Below, piece after piece: positions 17,878 through 25,522 of a DNA stretch of 50,020 nucleotides. A program made the translations under genes and the position numbers. Below the pieces are notes generated by a model, which was not told the DNA's origin, made no database searches, and saw only the letters and a list, made by a program, of their open reading frames with translations. The DNA is from Rhodoligotrophos defluvii (GTDB lineage: Bacteria > Pseudomonadota > Alphaproteobacteria > Rhizobiales > Im1). The stretch's first letter is position 1, and every line of letters begins with the position of its first letter. Location of the stretch: contig NZ_SZZM01000010.1 in NCBI RefSeq assembly GCF_005281615.1, positions 1-50,020 on the forward strand. Reading direction: 5' to 3'.

Positions 17878-18507
17878 TCAATAGGCCCACCAGGGCCGGC
17901 AGTGCAGGCCGCCATAAGGCCCGCGCCAGCAGCCGCCACCGGCCCACGGGCCAGGGCCCCAACCCCAGCCCCAGCGGTGACGCCAGCCGGGACCATACCA
18001 CCAGTCGATGAATATGGTGGCCTGCTGGCCGGACTGCGGCAGCTCGCCGCTCAGCGGCTTGATGTCGTAGGTGAGCGTATCCCCTTCGAGCCGCGGATTG
18101 AGCAGCTCAACGATCACGATGTCCGTCTTGCCATCAACCCCAGTGGAGATCGAGGCATTCGGCGGGTCCTTCTCGAAACTGTCCTTGCCCTTGTTCCAGA
18201 ACTCCACGAATTTCGCGGTCGAGGCATCGCCCGTCATCCGTTCGGGCCGGTCGCTGAACATCAGCGTCTGCGGGTTGATGCCCTTCAAGGTGAGCGTCTT
18301 GCCGTCCGAGGTGAAGCTGTCGGCGGTCTGCACGAACAGCCAATTGGCTGCCGGCATCTCGACCATGTTCGACTTCTGATCGTCCGGGCTTGGTGTGGTG
18401 CTCTGGGCAGCTGGCGGCGTCGAGGTGCCGGAGCTGGTTTGCGCGTAGGCCCCTGTGGTGAACACGGCCATGGTTGCCATTGCCAGGCCGGCAAGCAGAA
18501 CCTTCAT
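17878..18507 (-). CDS. Secreted hypothetical protein with Trp/Gly-rich C terminus
   Basis: A 209-residue exported protein of unknown function. The signal peptide is clear (MKVLLAGLAMATMAVFTTGAYA, cleavage after about residue 22), followed by a Ser/Thr/Pro linker. A folded domain of about 130 residues (from ANWLFVQTADSF to YDIKPLSGELP) looks beta-rich. The last 40 residues are dominated by Trp, Gly, Pro and Arg (WWYGPGWRHRWGWGWGPG), a composition seen in small envelope proteins that bind surfaces or metals, but no function is established. The ATG at 18507 has a GAGAGGGA ribosome site close upstream; an upstream in-frame ATG would put the signal peptide 29 residues inside, which is unlikely. 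A strong terminator follows the gene. Confidence 0.75.
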   Translation of the reverse strand: MKVLLAGLAMATMAVFTTGAYAQTSSGTSTPPAAQSTTPSPDDQKSNMVEMPAANWLFVQTADSFTSDGKTLTLKGINPQTLMFSDRPERMTGDASTAKFVEFWNKGKDSFEKDPPNASISTGVDGKTDIVIVELLNPRLEGDTLTYDIKPLSGELPQSGQQATIFIDWWYGPGWRHRWGWGWGPGPWAGGGCWRGPYGGLHCRPWWAY

Positions 18508-18606
18508 CGTCCCTCTCCATCTGTATAGGAGTGAGGCGAACGCTATGGCTTTTTCAAAGGCAGGGCAACGGCAATCAGCGGCAGAATAGCGCATCGGCCT
18601 GTGCCT

Positions 18607-19641
18607 TTACGATACACGGTGAACAAATCTGAAACGCTGCAAGAAGGATTGGAGATTGTCGCCCAGCGGCGGGCAAATATAGCCGCCTTCCTGAATGATC
18701 ACCGTGGGGAGGGCGAGGGATGCCAGTCTTGCCGCTATCTCAGCGAAGCCCCGCGTGGTGACCGCCAGCCCCGCCAGCGGATCGGCCTCGGAGGGGTCCA
18801 GCCCGAGCGCGATGACCACGGCGTCCGGCGCGAAGGCCGCCACCCGGTCGAGGCCGCAGTCGAGCGCTCTCAGGAAACCCTCGTCGCCGGTCTTGCGCGG
18901 CAAAGGGAGGTTCAGATTATAGCCGAGGCCGGGGCCTTTGCCGCGCTCGTCGGCATAACCCCAGAAGAATGGGTAGAAGCGCTCGGGATGGGCGTGGATC
19001 GAGACGGTGAGCACGTCGGCCCGGTCGTAGAAGATGCCCTGGGTGCCATTGCCGTGATGCAGGTCCACGTCGATGATCGCCACCCGCTCGTAGCGTCGGC
19101 GCAAATGCTGGGTGGCGATGGCCGCGTTGTTGAGGAAGCAGAAGCCGCCGGCGAGATCGCGAAAGGCGTGGTGACCGGGCGGCCGGCACAGGGCATAGGC
19201 GGAGCCTTCGCCGTTCAGAACGAGCTCCGCCGCATGAACGGCCGAATGGGCGCTGCGCAGCGCGGAGGTCCAGGTTTCCCGGCCAATCGGCGCTGCGGTG
19301 TCGGCCACGTGGTAGCCGACCTGGCCTACGGCGGAGGCGGGGTAGGCGCCGTCGCGCCGGTCGGGGTGGATGTTGGGGATTACCTCCTCGGAGGCCTCCC
19401 CGATACGCATCCACCGCTCATAGATACCCTTCAGGAACTGCAGATATTCAGGCGTGTGGACCGCGGCCACCGGCGTGAGGCCATAATCATCCGGCACCAC
19501 CCGTTCGAGCCCTGCGCGCAGGGCGGCCTCCAGCAGGATGTCGGCGCGGCGGGGCTGCTCGGGATTGGGCTTGCCCGCTCCGCTCGACAGGAAGAACTTG
19601 GGATCGTGGAGCTTCTGGGCGTCGTCGAACACAACCTTCAT
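18607..19641 (-). CDS. Histone deacetylase superfamily, acetylpolyamine amidohydrolase-like
   Basis: Zinc hydrolase predicted to remove acetyl groups, probably from acetylated polyamines. The 344-residue product begins MKVVFDDAQKLHDPKFFLSS, resembling bacterial acetylpolyamine amidohydrolases. It has the His-His pair in RPPGHHAF (157-158) and the zinc motif DVDLHHGNG (ligands near 193 and 195), with a further Asp in ALGLDPSEADPLAG and a glycine-rich EGGY near the end. The ATG at 19641 fits the family N terminus; an upstream ATG at 19728 adds an unconserved segment. It is divergent from a spermidine acetyltransferase-like gene and a Pot-type transporter, which supports the polyamine reading over acetoin or protein substrates. 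Confidence 0.85.
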   Translation of the reverse strand: MKVVFDDAQKLHDPKFFLSSGAGKPNPEQPRRADILLEAALRAGLERVVPDDYGLTPVAAVHTPEYLQFLKGIYERWMRIGEASEEVIPNIHPDRRDGAYPASAVGQVGYHVADTAAPIGRETWTSALRSAHSAVHAAELVLNGEGSAYALCRPPGHHAFRDLAGGFCFLNNAAIATQHLRRRYERVAIIDVDLHHGNGTQGIFYDRADVLTVSIHAHPERFYPFFWGYADERGKGPGLGYNLNLPLPRKTGDEGFLRALDCGLDRVAAFAPDAVVIALGLDPSEADPLAGLAVTTRGFAEIAARLASLALPTVIIQEGGYICPPLGDNLQSFLQRFRFVHRVS

Positions 19642-19772
19642 CTGCGGTTTTTCCCCTGAGGTCGCGAGCGTCGTGGCGGGTTTTCGAGGCGGCCACGTCT
19701 CTCCGTTAAGCGGGCGTTTTGAGCACATAGCAGAGATTGCCGATCTGGTCAGTCAATGCGAGGGAGAAGGTG
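19642..19772. promoter_or_regulatory. Divergent control region of the polyamine-related genes
   Basis: These 131 bases separate the start codons of the deacetylase (minus) and the acetyltransferase (plus), so both promoters must lie here or overlap. I see no confident -35/-10 pair or operator. A good ribosome site (GAGGGAGAAGG) precedes the ATG at 19773. Confidence 0.5.
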
Positions 19773-20303
19773 ATGGCCGTCACAGTGAGAATGGCAGAGG
19801 AAAGCGATGCGGCGACTGTTGCCAGCATGATCCAGGCGCATGCCCGGTTCGACGGCAAGGCGCATCTGTGCAAGACCTCGGCTGAGGACATCCGGCGCCA
19901 TGGCTTCGGAGATGATCCTGCGTTCCGCGTGCTGCTGGCGGAGAAAGACGGCGAGGCCGTGGGCTCGCTGATGTTCTACCGCTGCTTCTCGTCATGGGAG
20001 GGCAAGCCGTTCCTGTTCATCGACGATTTCTTCGTGCGGGAGGAGCTGCGCGGCCACGGCATCGGCCGGCTGCTGCTGGCCCATGTGGCGGGTCTGGCCA
20101 AGGCACAAGGCTATCCACGGGTCGACTGGCACGTGCTCCGGGCAGCGGAGGCGCGCGGGTTCTATGAGCGGCTCGGCGGCATGTGGGTGCAGGACTTCGT
20201 GATTTACCGGCTGGAGGGTGGGGCGCTCGATCGGCTGGCCGAGGACGGCCTTAGACCAAGAGATGACGCTCCTGGTCTGGACAGCCCAAAGCCTGTGCTC
20301 TAG
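19773..20303 (+). CDS. GNAT acetyltransferase, spermidine/diamine N-acetyltransferase-like
   Basis: Predicted to transfer acetyl from acetyl-CoA to a small amine. The 176-residue protein has the acetyl-CoA loop RGHGIG at 93-98 and the C-terminal FYERLGG motif. Its overall pattern (DIRRHGFGDDP, SSWEGKPFLFIDDFFV, then the loop) follows eukaryote-type spermidine/spermine N1-acetyltransferase closely. The ATG at 19773 is chosen for its ribosome site; an ATG at 19737 is also in frame. It is 35 bases upstream of the permease gene and so may be the first gene of the transporter operon, and it is divergent from a putative acetylpolyamine deacetylase. Confidence 0.8.
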   Translation: MAVTVRMAEESDAATVASMIQAHARFDGKAHLCKTSAEDIRRHGFGDDPAFRVLLAEKDGEAVGSLMFYRCFSSWEGKPFLFIDDFFVREELRGHGIGRLLLAHVAGLAKAQGYPRVDWHVLRAAEARGFYERLGGMWVQDFVIYRLEGGALDRLAEDGLRPRDDAPGLDSPKPVL

Positions 20304-20338
20304 CGTCAGGAAAAAAGGGGGAACGCCGCGCGTGGCTC

Positions 20339-21262
20339 ATGACGATCGCTGAACGATGGGGGACCATTCGGGCGCGTGCACCTTCTGCCGCGCCGATGAC
20401 TGCGGCCGAGGCGCGCCGGCCCTGGCTGCTGCTCGCGCCGACCTTGCTCGCGCTGCTGGTGCTGATGGTCCTGCCCATCTGCATCATGCTGCTGTTTTCG
20501 TTTTATGAATTCGTGACGGGCGGGGTCGAGCGGGAGGTGCTGACCACCGCGAACTGGCACGAGTTCTTCACCGACAGCTATTACCACTATTTCCTCTGGA
20601 AGACGGTGAGAGTGGCGGGGATAACGGCCGTGCTGTGCGCGGTGATGGGCTATCCGCCCGCTTATTTCATCGCCATGACGCATTTCAAGCACAAGTGGCT
20701 GCTGCTGCTTCTGCTCATCGTGCCGTTCTGGATCAGCTTCACCATCCGCACCTTCTCATGGATCAACATCCTGGGTGAGCAGGGGGTGATCAACGTGGTG
20801 CTGCTCAAGCTCGGCATCATCAGCGAGCCACTCCGCATGCTCTATACGGAAGGCGCGGTGATCATGGGCATGATCCACTTCCTTCTGCCCTACATGATCC
20901 TGAACGTCTATGTGAGCCTCGAGGGCATCGACCGGAACCTGATTTCCGCGGCCCGCACCCTGGGCTGCACCAATTGGCAGGCGTTCCGGGAGGTGACATT
21001 GCCTTTGTCGCTGCCCGGCCTGATGGCGGGCCTGCTCCTGTGCTTCGTGCTGGCGGCGGGCAGCTATGTCACGCCGGAGATCCTGGGCTCCGGCCGGGAC
21101 GCGCTGTTCGGCAACCTGATCTATGACACGATCATGGGCCAGCTGAACTGGCCGATGGGGGCGACGCTCTCGATGGTGCTGCTGGTGCTGCTGGGCGCGG
21201 TGGCGGCGGTCTATAGCCGCTACATGGGCCTGTCGCGCATGTTCAAAGGGTTGAGCCGGTGA
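20339..21262 (+). CDS. Polyamine-type ABC transporter permease (PotB family)
   Basis: Inner-membrane channel subunit of a type I ABC importer. The 307-residue protein has about six membrane helices and the EAA loop that docks on the ATPase (LISAARTLGCTNWQAFREVTLPLSLPG, around 198-224). The family handles spermidine or putrescine, though close relatives carry other cationic or carboxylic solutes. Its 3' end overlaps the next permease gene by four bases. The start at 20339 lacks a close ribosome site; ATG 20396 is an alternative. Confidence 0.88.
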   Translation: MTIAERWGTIRARAPSAAPMTAAEARRPWLLLAPTLLALLVLMVLPICIMLLFSFYEFVTGGVEREVLTTANWHEFFTDSYYHYFLWKTVRVAGITAVLCAVMGYPPAYFIAMTHFKHKWLLLLLLIVPFWISFTIRTFSWINILGEQGVINVVLLKLGIISEPLRMLYTEGAVIMGMIHFLLPYMILNVYVSLEGIDRNLISAARTLGCTNWQAFREVTLPLSLPGLMAGLLLCFVLAAGSYVTPEILGSGRDALFGNLIYDTIMGQLNWPMGATLSMVLLVLLGAVAAVYSRYMGLSRMFKGLSR

Positions 21263-22074
21263 GCCCGTCCGCAAGCGATGTGACCAGCGGCTGGGGCTGG
21301 CAGGCGGTGAAGGTTCTGACCATTCTGGTCTATATCTTCATGTTCGCGCCGATCCTGGCGGTGGTCATTCTTTCGTTCAACGATTCGATGTTCGGCGGCT
21401 TTCCCATGACCGGCTTCAGCCTGCGCTGGTATGAGAAGCTGATGGGCAACGAGGCGGTGCTGCGCGCCTTCAGAACCTCGCTGTGGGTGGCGCTGGTCAC
21501 ATCGGTCATCTGCACCACGCTCGGCATCATGGCGGCCATGGCGCTGGTGCGCTATGAATTTCCCGGCAAGCAGCTCGTGAACACGATGGTGATCGCGCCG
21601 GCGCTGGTGCCGGAGACGGTGCTGGGCGTCGGATTGCTGCTGCTGATCCGCTGGGCCCAGGAGCCGCGCACACTGGGGCTGATGGTCGCCGGCCACATCA
21701 TGCTGGCCTTGCCTTACGTGGTTCTGGTGGTGCAGGCCCGGCTGATCGGGATCAAGCGGGTCTATGAGGAAGCCGCCCTGTCGCTGGGCGCCAACCGCTT
21801 CCACACGTTCCGCGAGGTGACCCTGCCGCTGCTGATGCCGGCCATCGTGGCGAGCATGCTGCTGGTCTTCACCATATCCTTCGATAACATCACCGCCAGC
21901 ATGTTCTGGCGTCCGAGCGGCGTCGAGACGATGCCGACCCAGATCCTGTCGATGCTGAAGATCTCGATCAGTCCGGAAATCAACGCGCTTGGCACGCTGA
22001 TGATCGTGATCACCGTCGGCGTGCCTCTTCTGGGCGGAGCGCTTGCCCGCATGCTTGCCCGCGGTGCCAAATGA
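21259..22074 (+). CDS. Polyamine-type ABC transporter permease (PotC family)
   Basis: Second channel subunit of the same importer. The 271-residue protein begins at a GTG that overlaps the stop of the first permease gene (GTGA), giving translational coupling. It has six predicted helices and the EAA loop around LSLGANRFHTFREVTLPLLMP. The segment ISFDNITASMFW is typical of PotC-like permeases. Confidence 0.88.
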   Translation: MSPSASDVTSGWGWQAVKVLTILVYIFMFAPILAVVILSFNDSMFGGFPMTGFSLRWYEKLMGNEAVLRAFRTSLWVALVTSVICTTLGIMAAMALVRYEFPGKQLVNTMVIAPALVPETVLGVGLLLLIRWAQEPRTLGLMVAGHIMLALPYVVLVVQARLIGIKRVYEEAALSLGANRFHTFREVTLPLLMPAIVASMLLVFTISFDNITASMFWRPSGVETMPTQILSMLKISISPEINALGTLMIVITVGVPLLGGALARMLARGAK

Positions 22075-22117
22075 AATCGCAAGAATGATCGCAAAAATGG
22101 AAGCGAGGGAGACTGTC

Positions 22118-23260
22118 ATGAAAATCTCGACCACGAAGCGGCTGGAACGGCTGCAAGATCGCTACAGGAGCGGCAATATCGACCGGCGCACCTTCCTGAG
22201 CCTGACGGCCGCGGCCGCGGTGGCTTCCGGCGTTTCGATGCGCTGGATGGGCCCGGCGCTGGCGGCGGTGAAGGAAGTGCGGTTCGACGGCTGGGGCGGC
22301 GTGGTGCAGGAGGCGATCGATAAATATGCCTTCCAGCCCTATACGGCGAAGACCGGCATCAAGGTGGTGCAGGGCACGTTCGGCGACGAGGACGAGATCA
22401 TCACCAAGGTGAAGGCCGCCGCGCCCGGGGAATATCAGATCATCCATTCCTCCGGGGTCGAGTACTACATCCGCTACGTGCAGGGCGGCTATAATTCGGA
22501 GATCAACGAGGCCAATATCCCTAACATGACGAATGTCATGGAGGCGATGATCAAGCCGTTCCGGGCCATCACGCCGAAGCTGTCGGCGGTGCCTTACGAC
22601 TATGGCACCACCGGCATTGCGTACAACACCAAGGTGATCCCTCCGGAGGAGGCGAAGGAGAAGGGCGTGGCGCTGCTGACCGACCCGCGCTTCAAGAACA
22701 AGATCGGCGGCTATGCCAGCATGACGACGCGGGTCTGGTACGGGGCGCTCGGCACCGGCCAGAACCCGAACGACATCAAAGACATCGATGCGGTCTGGGA
22801 GAAGATCAGGGAGCAGCGCGACCTGGTGAAGAAATATTGGGGCTCCGGCGCCGAGCTCATGGATCTCTTGAGCAAGGAGGAGATCGTGGTGACGGACGCC
22901 TGGTCCGGCCGCGTGGCGGCGCTTCAGCAGCAGGGCGCGCCCATCGGCTATCTCGACCCGCCCGGCTCCTATGCCTGGATGGAGGACATGCTGGTGCTCA
23001 AAGGCTCGCCCATGGCCGAGTGCGAGGAGCTCATCAACTTCATGCTCGAGCCGGGCACTGCGATAGCGGTGGCGGAAGGGCAGAACTATCCGCCTTCGCT
23101 CGACCCGACCAAGGTCGAGATGAGCGAGAAGGTGAAGAAGCTGCCGGCCTTCGACCCGACGGGCAAGATGGAGCATCTTACCTTTGCGGACGCGCAATAC
23201 TGGGCCCAGCACACGGATGCCTGGACCAAGCAGTGGGACCGCATCGCCCGCGGTGCCTGA
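22118..23260 (+). CDS. Substrate-binding protein of the Pot-type transporter (Tat-exported)
   Basis: Periplasmic solute receptor of the PotD/extracellular binding protein superfamily, 380 residues. The N terminus contains a twin-arginine signal (IDRRTFLSLTAAAAVASG, near residues 22-40), so it is probably folded before export. The mature part has the hinge motif PYDYGTTGIAYNT and late DAWSGRVAALQQQGAPIGYLDP. Ligand cannot be fixed by eye; the neighbours favour spermidine, putrescine or acetylated forms. The ATG at 22118 follows GCGAGGGAG; an earlier ATG at 22043 overlaps the permease gene. Confidence 0.87.
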   Translation: MKISTTKRLERLQDRYRSGNIDRRTFLSLTAAAAVASGVSMRWMGPALAAVKEVRFDGWGGVVQEAIDKYAFQPYTAKTGIKVVQGTFGDEDEIITKVKAAAPGEYQIIHSSGVEYYIRYVQGGYNSEINEANIPNMTNVMEAMIKPFRAITPKLSAVPYDYGTTGIAYNTKVIPPEEAKEKGVALLTDPRFKNKIGGYASMTTRVWYGALGTGQNPNDIKDIDAVWEKIREQRDLVKKYWGSGAELMDLLSKEEIVVTDAWSGRVAALQQQGAPIGYLDPPGSYAWMEDMLVLKGSPMAECEELINFMLEPGTAIAVAEGQNYPPSLDPTKVEMSEKVKKLPAFDPTGKMEHLTFADAQYWAQHTDAWTKQWDRIARGA

Positions 23261-23268
23261 TCAGGAAG

Positions 23269-23293
23269 GGCCCCCGCCGGTCTGGTGGGGGCC
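23269..23293 (+). other. Intercistronic hairpin between binding-protein and ATPase genes
   Basis: GGCCCCC (23269-23275) pairs with GGGGGCC (23287-23293), with further pairing inside. No T-run follows. Hairpins after binding-protein genes commonly stabilise the upstream message so that receptor is made in excess over ATPase. Confidence 0.6.
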
Positions 23294-23327
23294 ATTCTAA
23301 GGAATGCAAGTGGAGGATCCTGCCGGC

Positions 23328-24419
23328 ATGGCGCAGATTGCCGTTCAGCTGAACAACGTCACGCTCGCCTATGGCTCGTTCGTGGCGATCAAGAACGTCA
23401 GTCTGACGATCGAGAAAGGCTCGTTCGTCACCCTGCTCGGCCCTTCGGGCTGCGGCAAGACTACCATCCTCAGGTCGATCGCCGGGCTGGTCGACCCGAC
23501 CTCCGGGGAGATCGTGGTGGCGGGCCGGCGCATCAACGACGTGCCGATCCACAAGCGCAATATCGGGCTGGTGTTTCAGAACTACGCGCTGTTCCCGCAC
23601 AAGACGGTGTTCGACAACATTGCCTTCGGCCTCAAATACCGTGGGGTGGAGAAGCAGGAAATCGCCCGCAAGGTGAAGCGTGCCCTGGAGATGGTTCGGC
23701 TGCCCGGGGTGGAAAAGAAGCTGCCGTCGGAGATGTCGGGCGGCCAGCAGCAGCGGATCGCGCTGGCGCGCGCCATCGTCATCGAGCCGGACGTGCTGCT
23801 CCTGGACGAGCCGTTGTCGGCGCTGGATGCGAATCTGCGCGAGGAGATGCGCACCGAGCTCAAGCTCATCCAGCGGGAAGTGGGCATCACCACCATCTTC
23901 GTGACCCACGACCAGGAGGAGGCGCTGGCGATGTCCGACCGCATCGTGGTGATGAACCACGGGGTGGTCGAACAGGAAGGGCCGCCGGAAGAGGTCTACC
24001 GCCGGCCGGCGTCGCGCTTCGTGGCAAGCTTCCTTGGCCAGTCGAACCTGCTGGGCGGGCGGATCAACGGGGTCAATGGCTCGGTTGCGCAGGTTGAGCT
24101 CGACGGCGGGCCGCAGCTGACGGTGCAGGCGCCACCAGGGGTGGCCCCTGGTCTGCCGGTCACGGTGGTGGTGCGGGCGCAGCGGGTGAAGGTGGGGGAG
24201 GGCGACGGGCTGGGCGAGAACCGCATCGCCGGCAAGATCCTCAACACCTCCTATCTCGGCGGTGCGGCCTCCTATTTCATCGACGTGAACGGCATCACGA
24301 TCCAGGCCAACAATGCCATCGAGGACAAGGTGTTCCGGGAGGGCGAGCCGGTCACCTTCTCCATCGCACCGCAGGACTGCGTGCTGCTGGACGAGCACGG
24401 CCGGCGCTTTGGTGCTTAG
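23328..24419 (+). CDS. ABC transporter ATPase (PotA family)
   Basis: Energises the importer encoded just upstream. The 363-residue protein has Walker A GPSGCGKTT, Q-loop VFQNYALFPHKTV, signature MSGGQQQR, Walker B VLLLDEP and the His switch FVTHDQEEA, then a C-terminal TOBE-like regulatory domain from about residue 240. The ATG at 23328 lies 11 bases after GGAGG; an ATG at 23304 gives eight extra residues. Last gene of the operon; a repeat cluster follows. Confidence 0.92.
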   Translation: MAQIAVQLNNVTLAYGSFVAIKNVSLTIEKGSFVTLLGPSGCGKTTILRSIAGLVDPTSGEIVVAGRRINDVPIHKRNIGLVFQNYALFPHKTVFDNIAFGLKYRGVEKQEIARKVKRALEMVRLPGVEKKLPSEMSGGQQQRIALARAIVIEPDVLLLDEPLSALDANLREEMRTELKLIQREVGITTIFVTHDQEEALAMSDRIVVMNHGVVEQEGPPEEVYRRPASRFVASFLGQSNLLGGRINGVNGSVAQVELDGGPQLTVQAPPGVAPGLPVTVVVRAQRVKVGEGDGLGENRIAGKILNTSYLGGAASYFIDVNGITIQANNAIEDKVFREGEPVTFSIAPQDCVLLDEHGRRFGA

Positions 24420-24439
24420 CGGGCGTCGCCTGCGTATCC

Positions 24440-24488
24440 CGTGTGGCCCTGGATGCCGGCTCAGCGCCTAGGCGCGGCCGGCATGACG
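24440..24488 (-). repeat. GC-rich palindromic repeat, inverted copy
   Basis: This is the reverse complement of the 60-base unit at 12485-12545: the order CGTCATGCCGGC...GAGCCGGCATCCAGGGCCACAC is kept on the minus strand with only a few base changes. It lies just after the ATPase stop codon. Confidence 0.8.
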
Positions 24489-24510
24489 GTTTGGAGGCTG
24501 AGTTGTAAAC

Positions 24511-24550
24511 CACCGTCATCACCCGGCTTGACCGGGTGATCCAGGGTCCC
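24511..24550. repeat. Short palindromic repeat (CACCCGGCTTGACCGGGTG)
   Basis: A perfect inverted repeat ATCACCCGG...CCGGGTGAT followed by CCAGGGTCCC; same kind as the element near 12371, with different but still complementary arms. Confidence 0.75.
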
Positions 24551-24562
24551 AGGGGAAAGCTT

Positions 24563-24616
24563 GTGCCGTGTGGCCCTGGATGCCGGCTCAGCGCCTAGGC
24601 GCCGTCGGGCATGACG
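24563..24616 (-). repeat. GC-rich palindromic repeat, second inverted copy
   Basis: Second minus-strand copy of the CGTCATGCC...GGCCACACGGCAC unit, about 75 bases after the first copy and slightly diverged at its distal end (CGGGCATGACG). Confidence 0.8.
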
Positions 24617-24652
24617 CGCTTGTTTTTCAGGTATTTACCTCATCACCGGGTT

Positions 24653-24757
24653 CTAGAGCATTTCCGCGTTTCTCCGAATCGCTGAATGCTCTAAGTTCTT
24701 ACCTGGTCGCATTTTCTTCACGCGAACCGGTATCCACTTCGCTCGAAAATGCTCTAG
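24653..24757. repeat. Two-hairpin interspersed element (copy 1)
   Basis: A roughly 105-base element: first hairpin AGAGCATT...AATGCTCT, then a second with outer arms GCATTTTC and GAAAATGC and inner arms GCGAA and TTCGC. Its last bases, CTAG, contain the stop codon of the short-chain dehydrogenase gene that ends at 24754. Elements of this appearance are common in Hyphomicrobiales genomes. Two more copies lie at 38967-39174. Confidence 0.85.
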
Positions 24758-25506
24758 AAATGCGCGAGGTAGCCGCCGTCGACCGCCAGCACATGACCGG
24801 TGACATAGCTGGCAGCGGGGGACGCGAGAAATACCACCGCGCCGGCGATCTCCTCGGGCCGACCCCAGCGGCCGAGCGCGGTGCGCCGGCTCAGCCATTG
24901 GGCAATGGCCGGGTCCGCCACCATCTCGGCATTGGCTTCGGTGGCGAAGAAGCCAGGGGCAACCGCGTTGACGGTGATGCCGCGCGGGCCGAATTCCGCC
25001 GCGAGCGCGCGGGTCAATCCTTCCAGCCCGGCCTTGGCGGCAGTATAGGCGGCATCGCCCGCCCGGGCGATCTGGCCGGCGATCGAGGTGACATTGATGA
25101 TCCGGCCGCCGCTCGGCATGGTCGCGGCCGCCTGGCGCGAGAGGTGGAGGGGCGCGACGAGGTCGATTTCGAGCAGCTGACGCACGGTGGCGAGGTCGAA
25201 GCTCTCGACCGGCCGGCGATCGCGCATACCCGCGTTGTTGACCAGGATGTGGAGCGGCCCGAAGGCTGAGCGCGCCGTTTCCAAGGCGCCGTCGATGGCG
25301 CTGGGGTCCGTGAGATCGAATGGAAGGGGCGAGACCGACCCGCCCGCCGCGCGGATCTCCGCGACCGATCGCGCCAGCGCATCGGCGTGCCGGCCATGCA
25401 CCAGCACATGGGCGCCGGCCTCGGCCAGCGCCTGGGCCATGGCGAAACCGAGACCGCCGCGCGAGCCGGTGACCAGGGCCAGTTTTCCTTCGAGAACCTT
25501 CGCCAT
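24754..25506 (-). CDS. Short-chain dehydrogenase/reductase
   Basis: NAD(P)-dependent oxidoreductase, 250 residues. The cofactor motif GSRGGLG is near residue 14, NNAGM near 89, the catalytic Ser in NVTSIAG near 139 and the YTAAK Tyr/Lys pair near 153-157; the C-terminal VDGGY is also typical. It resembles gluconate 5-dehydrogenase or 3-oxoacyl-ACP reductase-like members, and the substrate cannot be named. It lies 16 bases after der on the same strand. Its TAG stop is provided by the terminal CTAG of an interspersed repeat element. Confidence 0.9.
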   Translation of the reverse strand: MAKVLEGKLALVTGSRGGLGFAMAQALAEAGAHVLVHGRHADALARSVAEIRAAGGSVSPLPFDLTDPSAIDGALETARSAFGPLHILVNNAGMRDRRPVESFDLATVRQLLEIDLVAPLHLSRQAAATMPSGGRIINVTSIAGQIARAGDAAYTAAKAGLEGLTRALAAEFGPRGITVNAVAPGFFATEANAEMVADPAIAQWLSRRTALGRWGRPEEIAGAVVFLASPAASYVTGHVLAVDGGYLAHF

Positions 25507-25522
25507 GGCGCCCCGCCGCTAT

